From NCBI GenBank assembly GCA_031289065.1, contig JAITQI010000001.1, forward strand, positions 1-26,788: DNA of 26,788 bases, in the 5' to 3' direction. Below the pieces are notes generated by a model. The model did not search any database, was not told the DNA's origin, and was given only the letters and a program-made list of their open reading frames with translations. A program made the position numbers and the translations under genes. Positions 1 to 7,260 of this stretch are shown here, piece by piece (position 1 is the first letter of the stretch; each line of letters opens with the position of its first letter). The DNA is from Oscillospiraceae bacterium. Lineage in GTDB: Bacteria; Bacillota; Clostridia; Oscillospirales; UBA929.

Positions 1-217
1 CAAACACGGAAAACAGGAGCCTCAGGCTTTCCAGGGTTTTTGCCCGACCGGCGCTCTTGCGCAGGATGTAGTAGATGTCCGTCACGGCGCTGGCCGTGAG
101 GACGCCGGTGAGCGCCCCCCGTTCGCACAGGTCGTTGATTTTCTCCGCGTGGTCGGCAAAGGGGGCCCGGTCGGCGAGATAGTCGATGATCACATTTGTG
201 TCAATCAATGCCTTCAT
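1..217 (-). CDS. PIN-domain toxin (VapC-type), 3' part beyond window
   Basis: Reading from an ATG at 217, the first 72 residues run off the left edge. The start MKALIDTNVIIDYLADRAPF is typical of PIN-domain ribonucleases: Asp6 in the LIDTN motif is the first expected Mg-binding acid and Asp47 in the SAVTDIYYIL segment is a likely second. PIN toxins of type II toxin-antitoxin systems cleave RNA, often tRNA or rRNA, when the antitoxin is lost; the target here is unknown. The start lies inside the end of the antitoxin gene (17-nt overlap), so the two are translationally coupled. Family length is about 130-140 residues, so roughly half is visible. Identification as a PIN toxin is firm from the N-terminus and the partner; intactness cannot be judged. 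Confidence 0.85.
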   Translation of the reverse strand, partial: MKALIDTNVIIDYLADRAPFADHAEKINDLCERGALTGVLTASAVTDIYYILRKSAGRAKTLESLRLLFSVF

Positions 218-434
218 CGTATGACGCCAACCTTTCCGCCCGGATGGATTCTTTCGTGGCGTCGGTGTCTTTCAGCAGACCCCGCAGGGAACGAAGGGCG
301 GCCCCCCGCCCGTCCTGGGCGTTCACCAGCTTGGCGACGCCCCGCCCGTTCTTGGTGATGAGAACCTCCTCCTTGTCGGCCAGCGCGAGATACCGGCTCA
401 CATGGGTCTTAAACTCCGTCGCGGTGACAATCAT
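201..434 (-). CDS. Phd/YefM-family antitoxin
   Basis: A 77-residue protein starting MIVTATEFKTHVSRYLALAD, with the KEEVLITKNGRGVAKLV segment that marks Phd/YefM antitoxins. In this family the N-terminal part folds into a DNA-binding dimer and the C-terminal tail wraps and blocks the toxin. I chose the ATG at 434 because an AAGGA ribosome-binding site lies about 9 nt upstream and homology begins there; the frame stays open further upstream through AT-rich promoter DNA. The gene overlaps the PIN toxin start by 17 nt. Antitoxins of this family normally repress their own promoter, and a palindrome lies just upstream of the promoter here. The partner toxin is PIN rather than Doc or YoeB, a mixed pairing that is common in Clostridia. 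Confidence 0.9.
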   Translation of the reverse strand: MIVTATEFKTHVSRYLALADKEEVLITKNGRGVAKLVNAQDGRGAALRSLRGLLKDTDATKESIRAERLASYDEGID

Positions 435-471
435 TTCGCACACATCCTTCGAGAAAAATAAGCACATATAT

Positions 472-500
472 AGTATACGAAAAAAGAGCGAAAAAATCAA
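472..500 (-). promoter_or_regulatory. Promoter of the toxin-antitoxin operon
   Basis: On the minus strand a -35 box TTGATT (495-500) and a -10 box TATACT (472-477) are separated by exactly 17 nt. The region is strongly AT-rich compared with its surroundings. It lies 38 nt or more upstream of the antitoxin ATG. Confidence 0.7.
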
Positions 501-511
501 CAGATTAAAGA

Positions 512-536
512 GCAAAATTTCGCAAAATATTTTGCG
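512..536. promoter_or_regulatory. Palindrome with repeated GCAAAAT half-sites, candidate antitoxin operator
   Basis: A perfect 16-bp palindrome CGCAAAATATTTTGCG sits at 521-536. A third half-site GCAAAAT at 512-518 is offset by 10 bp, about one helical turn, from the half-site at 522-528. The array lies immediately upstream of the -35 box. Phd/YefM antitoxins bind short palindromes near their promoter, so an operator role is likely but inferred. Confidence 0.45.
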
Positions 537-637
537 CCTCCTGTACGGAACGCCGTCCGCAACATCCCGTGTCTCAACAGCCCGCACCCCCCCTGCCGTG
601 CAACCCCTCAAAACAACCCGCTCTGCCCGCCGCGCAT

Positions 638-677
638 GACAAACGGCTTGCGGCCACCGAGCCGCAAGCCGTTTGTC
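638..677. terminator. 17-bp perfect hairpin downstream of spo0A
   Basis: Arms 638-654 and 661-677 are perfectly complementary around a 6-nt loop. It lies 14 nt past the spo0A stop codon and would end the spoIVB-spo0A transcript. Neither side carries a T-tract, so it may act by stabilising the 3' end or with a factor rather than as a classic intrinsic terminator. Confidence 0.6.
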
Positions 678-690
678 GCCCTTCCTTCCC

Positions 691-1479
691 CTACGCCCCC
701 GCTTTGAGCTGGAGGGACAGCCGATCCGAGATCATGGCGATAAACTCGGAGTTGGTGGGCTTGCCCTTGACGTTGGAGACCGTATAGCCGAAGAAACTTT
801 GCAGGGTTTCGATGTCGCCCCTGTCCCAGGCCACCTCGATGGCGTGACGGATGGCCCGTTCCACCCGGGAGGGGGTGGTGCTAAAGGCTTTGGCCACGGA
901 GGGATAGAGCATTTTGGTGATGGCGTTGATGGCCTCCCGGTCCCGGATGGCCACCAGGATAGCCTCCCGGAGATATTGATACCCCTTGATGTGGGCGGGG
1001 ACGCCGATTTCGTGGATGATGTCGGTCACCCGGGTCTCGATGTCCAGGTCGGCCCGGCCTATGCGCCCGCCGGTCGCCGTCAGGAAGGGCTGCGCCCGGG
1101 GACGGCAGTTGACCATGCGGATTCGGTCCATCAGGGCGGGCATGTCGAAGGGTTTGACCATGAAATATTGCGCCCCCAAGGCGGCGGCCTCGGCGGTGGT
1201 GTGCTCGGTAGCGAAGCTGGACAGCACGATAAAGGCCGGACGCTTCTTCAGCGTCATACCGGCCGCCGCCTTCATCAGGCCGAAGCCGTCCAGCAGCGGC
1301 AGCACGATGTCCATGAGCACCACGTCGGGCGTCAGCGCCATAATGCTTTGCAGAGACTGATAACCGTCGGTGGCCACCCCGACCACCTCAAAGTCTTTTT
1401 CTTCCTCCAACGCGTCGATGAGCAGGCCGCGAAAATCGGCGTTGTCGTCGGCGACGAGAATCTTAATGGTATCTTCCAT
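691..1479 (-). CDS. spo0A: Sporulation master regulator Spo0A
   Basis: 262 residues, the usual Spo0A length. An N-terminal receiver domain (about 1-125) has the acidic pair Asp11/Asp12, the phosphoacceptor Asp57 in VVLMDIVLP, Ser87 and Lys109 in YFMVKPFD. The C-terminal Spo0A effector domain (about 150-260) contains the winged-helix-like DNA-binding region, with the conserved TTPSRVERAIRHAIEVAW helix at 201-218 and GYTVSNVKGKPTNSEFIA near the end. When phosphorylated it binds 0A boxes and controls entry into sporulation. It follows spoIVB on the same strand, the conserved Firmicutes order, with a purine-rich Shine-Dalgarno site upstream of the ATG. All catalytic and DNA-contact motifs look intact. 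Identification is certain. Confidence 0.98.
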   Translation of the reverse strand: MEDTIKILVADDNADFRGLLIDALEEEKDFEVVGVATDGYQSLQSIMALTPDVVLMDIVLPLLDGFGLMKAAAGMTLKKRPAFIVLSSFATEHTTAEAAALGAQYFMVKPFDMPALMDRIRMVNCRPRAQPFLTATGGRIGRADLDIETRVTDIIHEIGVPAHIKGYQYLREAILVAIRDREAINAITKMLYPSVAKAFSTTPSRVERAIRHAIEVAWDRGDIETLQSFFGYTVSNVKGKPTNSEFIAMISDRLSLQLKAGA

Positions 1480-1536
1480 TTCGGGAAACCCCTTCCTTTT
1501 CTCCTGTTCTTCGGTGCTTTTCTTGCCGGCGACAAT

Positions 1537-1565
1537 AAAATATCATATCGGCGCGAGATTTGCAA
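1537..1565 (-). promoter_or_regulatory. Possible spo0A promoter
   Basis: On the minus strand TTGCAA (1560-1565) and TATTTT (1537-1542) are 17 nt apart in a short AT-rich gap between spoIVB and spo0A. This would give spo0A its own transcript in addition to readthrough from spoIVB. Match to a sigma-A consensus is moderate, and a sigma-H promoter was not resolved. Confidence 0.4.
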
Positions 1566-1603
1566 GACCGAATTTGGAAAAAGATGGAAAAGATATCGAG
1601 GGG

Positions 1604-2557
1604 TTACGACACCTTCCGCAGCGCCCCCGCTTCCTCTTGCGGCAGATAGGCTTGGGCGCTCTTAAACATGTGTTCCAAAAACAGCCCGTACCCCCGTTTG
1701 GGATCCCCCACCAGCACATGGGTGACCGCCCCCACCAGCTTTCCGTTTTGCAGGATGGGGCTGCCGCTCATGCCCTGGACAATGCCCGCCGTGAGGTCGA
1801 GCAGCTCGGGATCCACAACCTTCAGCATGAAATGACGGCTGTTCGGGATGTCGGGCCCGTAGATTTTGACAATTTCAATGGCGAAAGCCCGCACCTCGTC
1901 CCCCTGGACATTGGCCAGCACCGAGGCCGGGCCGCAGCGCACCTCCGCCGCCGCCGCCACCGGGATGGGATCACGCCCGGCCCAAAGGGACTCGCCCACC
2001 AGCCGCCCGAAGACGCCGTGCTCCGTGTTGGCGTACAGGCGGCCGATGCTCTCGTCGGAGACGAAGGCGCCCCGCAGTTCCCCCGGCTTGCCCGCCGCCC
2101 CCCGGGCGATCTCCTGGACGGCGGCCCCGTAGACGTCCCCGCCCTCGAAGGGGATCAGGCTGTTTTCGTTGTCCCCGATGCCGTGACCCAGCGCGCCGAA
2201 CAGGCCGGTGGCGGGGTCGCAGAAGGTCACGGTGCCGATGCCGGCCACGCAGTCCCGGATCAGGGCGCCGATTTTGTATGTGTTGTCCGCCGCTTTGGCC
2301 GGGGTGAGAGTCAGGCTCAGGCGGCTGTCCGCCCGCTCCACCCGCAGGGTGACCGCCCGCCCGCCGCTTCGGTTCACGGCGTCTCGCAACGCCTTCGCGC
2401 CGTTAATTTCGGCGGCGCCCACGTGGGTGATCCGATCCCCCGGCTGAAGCCCGGCCTGTTTGGAGGGGGAGGCGGCCCCGTCGGCTGTGTCCACCCCGGT
2501 CAGTTCGGTCACGACGACGCCCGCTACATGGAGCTTAACGCCCACGGTGCGTCCCAC
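1604..2557 (-). CDS. spoIVB: SpoIVB S55-family signalling peptidase (N-terminus interrupted)
   Basis: The visible 317 residues hold a PDZ domain (about 30-85, with QAGLQPGDRITHV) and the S55 serine peptidase domain: His125 in LGHGI, Asp249 in KVVDPELLDL and Ser264 in QGMSGSPI match the spacing of the His-Asp-Ser triad of Bacillus SpoIVB. In sporulation SpoIVB is secreted from the forespore into the intermembrane space and triggers pro-sigma-K processing. The gene is directly upstream of spo0A, as is usual. The start is a problem: the only in-frame candidate is a GTG at 2557 with no good ribosome-binding site, inside the conserved IPVGRTVGVKL segment. A signal-peptide segment lies upstream in the same frame but is cut off by TAA at 2588-2590. 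The gene is either broken, mis-sequenced or re-initiated. Confidence 0.9.
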   Translation of the reverse strand: MGRTVGVKLHVAGVVVTELTGVDTADGAASPSKQAGLQPGDRITHVGAAEINGAKALRDAVNRSGGRAVTLRVERADSRLSLTLTPAKAADNTYKIGALIRDCVAGIGTVTFCDPATGLFGALGHGIGDNENSLIPFEGGDVYGAAVQEIARGAAGKPGELRGAFVSDESIGRLYANTEHGVFGRLVGESLWAGRDPIPVAAAAEVRCGPASVLANVQGDEVRAFAIEIVKIYGPDIPNSRHFMLKVVDPELLDLTAGIVQGMSGSPILQNGKLVGAVTHVLVGDPKRGYGLFLEHMFKSAQAYLPQEEAGALRKVS

Positions 2558-2677
2558 CGGAATCAGGGCGGGCAGTTCCGCCGCCGCTTAACCGACGGGC
2601 AGAACGGTAAAATGGAAAAAAACGGCGGCGGCAATGCAGGCCAAGGCCTTGGCCGCCCCGTGGCAAGAGTGTTTCAT
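2558..2677 (-). other. Detached signal-peptide segment of spoIVB with in-frame TAA
   Basis: From an ATG at 2677 the frame encodes MKHSCHGAAKALACIAAAVF followed by HFTVLPVG, then a TAA stop (2588-2590), then AAAELPALIPV running directly into the SpoIVB frame. A basic start, a hydrophobic core and small residues are what an SpoIVB signal sequence should look like. The upstream GGAG is about 16 nt from the ATG, which is long. Without the stop the protein would be 357 residues. Confidence 0.65.
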
Positions 2678-3163
2678 AACAGTACCATCATTTCTCCGGC
2701 GGGCATGGATAGCGTTTTGAAGCGCCGCGCCGGAAAGGCGGGACGCGTCCCCGCCGCCGGACGGGGTATTCAGGATACGGCGGGCGTATCCGCATAGGCA
2801 AAAACACGATAAAAGACTGAACGCCAGCGGCGTCACATATAATATTCCCGCGGGCGGACAAAAAAGCCCGGCCGGCAATTGTCAAATTGCGGCCGAATCG
2901 CCTTGTAAGGATTTATAAAAACACGCCGCGCCGCGGGATATGACCCGCCGCGCCGGGGAAAATTTTCCGCCCGGCGAGATTTTTCCCTCAAAAAAATGAA
3001 TCGCGTTTTTCCCAGACCGTGGGGCGGCAGCAAGCGCGCTCGCCGTACGGGCGCAGGGGCATCCAAGCCGAGGGAGCGCCAAAGCCCCGCGTATAGGGGG
3101 GCGCGTTTCAGCCCGGAACGGCATGTCCTTTTGATGTCCCTTGCGCTTCCCTTCGCGCAATGG
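2678..3163. other. Intergenic region without a supported gene
   Basis: This gap separates spoIVB from the divergent pyr operon. Short frames are open on both strands but none has a recognisable product, and base composition varies. I see a perfect hairpin (GGATACG/CGTATCC, 2771-2789), an AT/GC dyad around CAATTGTCAAATTG (2877-2890) and short GC-rich dyads near 2920-2960. No recN, the usual spoIVB neighbour, is present. Confidence 0.5.
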
Positions 3164-3169
3164 TATAAT
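3141..3169 (+). promoter_or_regulatory. Promoter of the pyrF operon
   Basis: TTGCGC (3141-3146), a 17-nt spacer and TATAAT (3164-3169) preceded by TG at 3161-3162, an extended -10. The start codon of pyrF is 45 nt downstream of the -10, leaving little room for a PyrR attenuator, and no attenuator hairpin is visible. Confidence 0.75.
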
Positions 3170-3213
3170 ATGACGAATCAAGGTTCCGATACAAGGAGAC
3201 GAGGAGGGCCGAT

Positions 3214-4134
3214 ATGGGCATCGACGCGCTGATTGAGCGGATACGGGACAAGCGAAACCCCACGGTGGCGGGGCTGGATCCCCGTCTGGAGCATCTGCCG
3301 CCCTGGCTGTTGGCGGAGGAGATCGCCGCGTCCGGCGAAACGCTGGCGGCGGCAGCCAACGCCGTGCGCCGTTTCAACACGGCCCTGCTGGACGCCCTGG
3401 CCGACGTGGTGCCGGCGGTCAAATTGCAGTCGGCCTGCTACGAGGCCCTGGGGCCGGAGGGCATGGCCGTCCTCCGGGATTCCATCGCCTACGCCCGCGC
3501 CCTGGGTTACTACGTCATCGCCGACGCCAAGCGGGGGGACATCGGTTCCACCGCCGAGTGTTACAGCGCCGCCTTCCTGGGCCGCGTCCGAGTGGGCCAA
3601 ACCGACATCGCCCCTTTCGACGCCGACGCGGTGACCGTCAACCCCTACCAGGGCAGCGACAGTATAAAGCCCTTCCTGGAAGACATGAAAACCTACGACC
3701 GGGCCATCTTCGTTCTGGGGCGCACCTCCAACCGCTCCTCGTCGGAGCTGCAAATGCTCTGCGTGCCCGACCGGCCCCTCTACCGGGCGGTGGCCGACCT
3801 GACGGACCGCTGGGGCATGCCCTTCGTCGGAAAATACGGCTACACCTCGGTGGGCCTGGTGGTGGGAGCGACACAGCCCTCTGAAATCAGGGAACTGCGG
3901 GAACACTTCCCTCAGCTCTTCTTCCTGGTGCCCGGCTACGGGGCCCAGGGGGGCACCGCCTGGGACGTGTCCCGCGCCTTCGACCGCATGGGCAGAGGCG
4001 CCATCGTCAACTCCTCCCGGGCCATCCTGTGCGCCTGGCAGAAGAAAGGCGCCCCCGAAAACTTCGCCGAGGCCGCCCGGGCCGAAGCCCTGCGCATGAA
4101 AGAAGAACTGGGCAAATGCATCCAGTGCATGTGA
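3214..4134 (+). CDS. pyrF: Orotidine 5'-phosphate decarboxylase
   Basis: 306 residues, the longer PyrF subfamily of about 270-310 residues. It converts OMP to UMP, the last step of de novo pyrimidine synthesis. The catalytic segment DAKRGDIGST (104-113) supplies Asp104, Lys106 and Asp109; VAGLDPRL near the N-terminus (18-25) and the FLVPGYGAQGG phosphate-binding loop are also clear. The ATG at 3214 follows a GAGGAGGG ribosome-binding site. It is the first gene of a plus-strand operon, 35 nt ahead of purC and followed further on by pyrK and pyrD. The last residues are a short Cys-containing tail of no known role. Identification is certain. Confidence 0.97.
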   Translation: MGIDALIERIRDKRNPTVAGLDPRLEHLPPWLLAEEIAASGETLAAAANAVRRFNTALLDALADVVPAVKLQSACYEALGPEGMAVLRDSIAYARALGYYVIADAKRGDIGSTAECYSAAFLGRVRVGQTDIAPFDADAVTVNPYQGSDSIKPFLEDMKTYDRAIFVLGRTSNRSSSELQMLCVPDRPLYRAVADLTDRWGMPFVGKYGYTSVGLVVGATQPSEIRELREHFPQLFFLVPGYGAQGGTAWDVSRAFDRMGRGAIVNSSRAILCAWQKKGAPENFAEAARAEALRMKEELGKCIQCM

Positions 4135-4169
4135 CCATGGTTCGCAATTGATTTGAGGGGGATTCCGCC

Positions 4170-5009
4170 GTGAAAAAAATGATCTCCGGCAAGGTTCGAG
4201 AGGTGTACGACCTGGAGGACGGACGCCTGGTCATCGTCACCACCGACCGGATTTCGGCCTTCGACGTCATTCTGCCCACGCCCATCCCGGGCAAGGGCAG
4301 CGTCCTTAACAGACTGTCCCAGTTTTGGTTTGACAAGACGGCGGACATCGTCCCCAACCACACCCTGCCCGGCGAGCCGCCCCCGCCCTTTGACGCCCCC
4401 GAATACCGGGGCCGGGCGGTGGCGGTGAAAAAGCTGACCATGCTGCCCTACGAATTCATCGTGCGGGGGTATATGTTCGGCAGCATGTGGAAGGAATACC
4501 AGCAGACCGAAGGGTTTCGCGGGTATCCCCTGCCCCGGGGCCTCCGCCAGGCCGAGCGCCTGCCCGCCCCCCTCCTGACCCCCTCCACCAAGAGTTCCGA
4601 AGGCCACGACGTGAACATCGGCATGGACGAGCTGAGCCAAGGCCTCGGTGCGGAACAGGCCGCCCGCCTGGAACAGGCCTGTCTGCAAGTGTACGCCCGC
4701 TGCTACGACTACGCCCTGACAAAGGGCGTCATCATCGCCGACACCAAAATGGAGTTCGGCCTGGACGAAACGGGCGCCCTCACCCTGGCCGACGAACTGC
4801 TCACCCCCGACTCCAGCCGCTTCTGGAACGCCGAAAGCTATACGGTGGGCACCTCCCCCAAAAGCTACGATAAACAATTCGTTCGGGACTGGCTGATCCA
4901 AAACAAATTGGACGGCGTGACCCCGCCCCCCGAAATCCCCGCCGACATCGCCCAAGCCACGGCGGACATCTACGGCGAATGCCTGGCCCGCCTGACGGCG
5001 GAGAACTGA
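4170..5009 (+). CDS. purC: SAICAR synthetase (PurC)
   Basis: 279 residues. It joins aspartate to CAIR with ATP hydrolysis to make SAICAR in purine synthesis. Signatures include SGKVREVYDL at the N-terminus, TTDRISAFDVILP, the RGYMFGSMWKEYQ segment, the SSEGHDVNIG loop and IIADTKMEFGL. The frame starts at a GTG (4170) preceded by GAGGGGGA at a good distance; no in-frame ATG upstream is possible because the gap to pyrF is only 35 nt. Its placement directly after pyrF and before pyrK/pyrD puts a purine enzyme in a pyrimidine operon. All conserved blocks are present, so it should be active. Confidence 0.97.
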   Translation: MKKMISGKVREVYDLEDGRLVIVTTDRISAFDVILPTPIPGKGSVLNRLSQFWFDKTADIVPNHTLPGEPPPPFDAPEYRGRAVAVKKLTMLPYEFIVRGYMFGSMWKEYQQTEGFRGYPLPRGLRQAERLPAPLLTPSTKSSEGHDVNIGMDELSQGLGAEQAARLEQACLQVYARCYDYALTKGVIIADTKMEFGLDETGALTLADELLTPDSSRFWNAESYTVGTSPKSYDKQFVRDWLIQNKLDGVTPPPEIPADIAQATADIYGECLARLTAEN

Positions 5010-5044
5010 TTCTCACAACTACCCTCTGAAAGGGGTTGCGCGTA

Positions 5045-6466
5045 TTGCAATGCCAACTCTGCGGGCAGCCTCTGCCCGAAGGGGTCCGGGTCTGCGACCG
5101 CTGCGGCGGCCCTGTGCCCCAACCCCAGCCGGTGGGCGTTTCCGGCGGCGGAACCGCTGTAACCCCTGAGCGCGGCTGGCCCGGGGCGGGTTATGGGCCC
5201 TCCCATCCGCCCCTGTCCCCCGCCGAACTGCTGCCGCCCCCCGCGCCGCCCCCAGTGCGCCCGCGCCGCAGTCCGCCGCCGCCCCGTCGCGCCCGGAAGG
5301 CTCAGGGCCCGCCGGGCTGGCTGGCCGTCGTGACCGCGCTGGCTCTGGTGGCCACCGGGCTGCTGGCCGGGGCCTATTACGACCGCTTCGACCCCCTCGC
5401 CCTGCGGGACACCCTGTGGAAGGCCGAAGCGCCTCCCGCCGTGCCCCCCGTGCCCAGCGAGGAACCCCTGTCGGTCACCCCCCCCGAGGCCTTCACGCCG
5501 CCCACCGGCCCCTTGACCCGCGGCGCGCCCTTGGGCGGCGAGCGGGACAACGCCGCCCGCCTGCTTCAGGCGGCGGCGGTGATCACCGGCGGCCTCTCCG
5601 AGCGGGACGGCCTGTCCGGCGAGGCGCTGACCGCCTTTTTGTGGCAGGCGCTGCTGTGCGCCGGGCCGACGGACAGGCAGTTCACCCCCGCGCAGGGGGG
5701 CGGCTACTATCTGAGCGCCGCCGATGTGAACGACCTGTGCCGGGAGGCTCTGGGGCCGGACACCGTCCCCTCTGCGGTGAGCATCCCCGCCTTTTCCGCC
5801 GACGGCGCGGGGTACACCTGGCGGGACACCTTCACAGACCGCTGGCGGGCGGACATCTTCCGCTGGGAACCCCAGCCGGACGGCGGGGTGTCCGTCTCCT
5901 TCAACCTGCTCTACCTCGGCATGTTGTACGACACCTTTGTTCTGAGAGGCGAGGCCCTGTTGTATCCCAACGAACAGCCGGTCTATTACCGCTTCCGCTT
6001 GGCGCAGCTGACCTGGGCCGATCAGAGCGCGCTGGCCCCCAACCGCGTGACCGCCAGCTCGACCCTACCCAACGTGGGGGGCAACAGCTACACCCCGGAC
6101 AACCTCATCGACGGCGATCCGACCACCGCCTGGATCGAGGGCGCCCCCGACGAGGGCGTCGGCGCCTGGGTGGAGCTGGTGTTTGACACGACCCGGGAGA
6201 TCACCGGCCTGACCATCGTCAACGGCTACGGCAAAGAGGACAAAACCATGCGCCAGAACGGCCGCGTGGAGCGCATCCTGGTGGAGTGCGGCGGCGAGCG
6301 CATGGAGTTCACCTTGGCCGACGTGGACTATCACCCCGGCGGCGACTACCAGAGCATCCCCTTCGGGCGGGCCGTGCAAGCCGCACTGGTGCGGATTACC
6401 ATCCTGTCGGTTTACCCCGGCAGTCAATACAGTGATACCTGCGTCAGTGAAATCGAGGTGTTTTGA
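5045..6466 (+). CDS. Zinc-ribbon membrane protein with C-terminal F5/8C-like glycan-binding domain
   Basis: About 473 residues. Order of parts: a zinc ribbon (Cys3, Cys6, Cys17, Cys20); a Pro/Arg-rich cytoplasmic linker to about 88; one transmembrane helix (about 91-111, WLAVVTALALVATGLLAGAY); an extracellular region; and from about 333 a galactose-binding-like beta-sandwich with ASSTLPNVGGNSYTPDNLID and TTAWIEGAPDEGVGAWVEL, the kind found as a NADase-type or discoidin-like glycan-binding module. Function is unknown; the architecture suggests a sensor or cell-surface binding protein. I prefer the TTG at 5045 because GAAAGGGG (5028-5035) is 9 nt upstream; a TTG at 5036 touches that site. It sits between purC and pyrK, and pyrK starts immediately after its stop, so it is co-transcribed with nucleotide genes although nothing in it suggests a nucleotide role. 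Confidence 0.85.
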   Translation: MQCQLCGQPLPEGVRVCDRCGGPVPQPQPVGVSGGGTAVTPERGWPGAGYGPSHPPLSPAELLPPPAPPPVRPRRSPPPPRRARKAQGPPGWLAVVTALALVATGLLAGAYYDRFDPLALRDTLWKAEAPPAVPPVPSEEPLSVTPPEAFTPPTGPLTRGAPLGGERDNAARLLQAAAVITGGLSERDGLSGEALTAFLWQALLCAGPTDRQFTPAQGGGYYLSAADVNDLCREALGPDTVPSAVSIPAFSADGAGYTWRDTFTDRWRADIFRWEPQPDGGVSVSFNLLYLGMLYDTFVLRGEALLYPNEQPVYYRFRLAQLTWADQSALAPNRVTASSTLPNVGGNSYTPDNLIDGDPTTAWIEGAPDEGVGAWVELVFDTTREITGLTIVNGYGKEDKTMRQNGRVERILVECGGERMEFTLADVDYHPGGDYQSIPFGRAVQAALVRITILSVYPGSQYSDTCVSEIEVF

Positions 6467-7222
6467 GTGCTGGCCACAGTGCTTTCTCTCGCGGAACTCA
6501 GACCCGGGGCCTTTGACTTGCGCCTGGAGCCGTCGGAACCCTGCCGCAAGGCCCGGGCCGGTCAGTTCGCCCACATCCTCTGCGGTCCGGAAAACCTGCT
6601 ACGCCGCCCCATCAGCCTGTGCGACCAGCGGGAGGATATGTTGCGCTTCGTCTTTGAAAAAAAGGGCGCGGGGACATCCTGGCTGGCCCGCCGCCGCCCC
6701 GGGGAGACCGTGGACCTGCTCTTCCCCCTGGGGCGCGGCTTTACCGCCAACCCCGACGGCCCGCCCACTTTGCTGGTGGGCGGCGGGGCCGGTGTGCCCC
6801 CCATGGTGTACGCCGCCCGGCGCCTCAACGGAACCGCCCACGCGGTGACCGGCTTTCGCACGGCGGGGCTGGCCATGCTCCTCGACGATTTGAATGCCCT
6901 GTGTCCCAAAGTGGAGGTCTGTTCCGACGACGGCAGCCTGGGGGCCCGGGGCTTTGTGGACGCGGTCTGCCGCCGGTTGATGGGGGAAACCGCCTACGCC
7001 CGGGTGCTGGCCTGCGGCCCCAAACCCATGCTCCGGGCGGTGGCCGCGGCGGCGGCGGAATTCGACGTCCCCTGCGAGGTCTCCTTGGAGGAACGCATGG
7101 GCTGCGGTCTGGGGGCCTGCCTGGGCTGCGCCTGCCGGACAAAGGCCCCCGGCGGCGGCGAGACATACAGCCGCGTCTGCCAGGACGGGCCGGTGTTTGA
7201 CGCCGGGGAGGTGATCTGGTGA
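6467..7222 (+). CDS. pyrK: Dihydroorotate dehydrogenase electron-transfer subunit
   Basis: 251 residues. PyrK carries FAD and a [2Fe-2S] cluster and passes electrons from PyrD to NAD+. Visible are the FAD-binding RRPISLCD (46-53), the nucleotide-binding LLVGGGAGVPPM (102-113) and the iron-sulfur ligands Cys213, Cys218, Cys221 and Cys238 in the order C-x4-C-x2-C-x16-C. The GTG start abuts the stop of the upstream gene and has GAGGTG 6 nt upstream. Its TGA overlaps an alternative pyrD GTG by 4 nt. The pair indicates a class 1B, NAD+-linked enzyme. Identification is certain. Confidence 0.97.
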   Translation: MLATVLSLAELRPGAFDLRLEPSEPCRKARAGQFAHILCGPENLLRRPISLCDQREDMLRFVFEKKGAGTSWLARRRPGETVDLLFPLGRGFTANPDGPPTLLVGGGAGVPPMVYAARRLNGTAHAVTGFRTAGLAMLLDDLNALCPKVEVCSDDGSLGARGFVDAVCRRLMGETAYARVLACGPKPMLRAVAAAAAEFDVPCEVSLEERMGCGLGACLGCACRTKAPGGGETYSRVCQDGPVFDAGEVIW

Positions 7223-7224
7223 GA

Positions 7225-7252
7225 CAGACGACAGACGACAGGGGACAGGAAG
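7225..7252 (+). repeat. Tandem heptamer repeat at the pyrK-pyrD junction
   Basis: Four successive 7-mers: CAGACGA, CAGACGA, CAGGGGA, CAGGAAG. The first two are identical. The block lies between the pyrK stop and the pyrD ATG and resembles the purine-rich heptamers at 14542-14576. Confidence 0.6.
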
Positions 7253-7260
7253 CTGTCGAT

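Noticed and set aside
673..2797. Long plus-strand frames (330 and 475 residues) opposite spo0A and spoIVB
   Set aside because: They are shadows of the minus-strand genes, with low-complexity translations.
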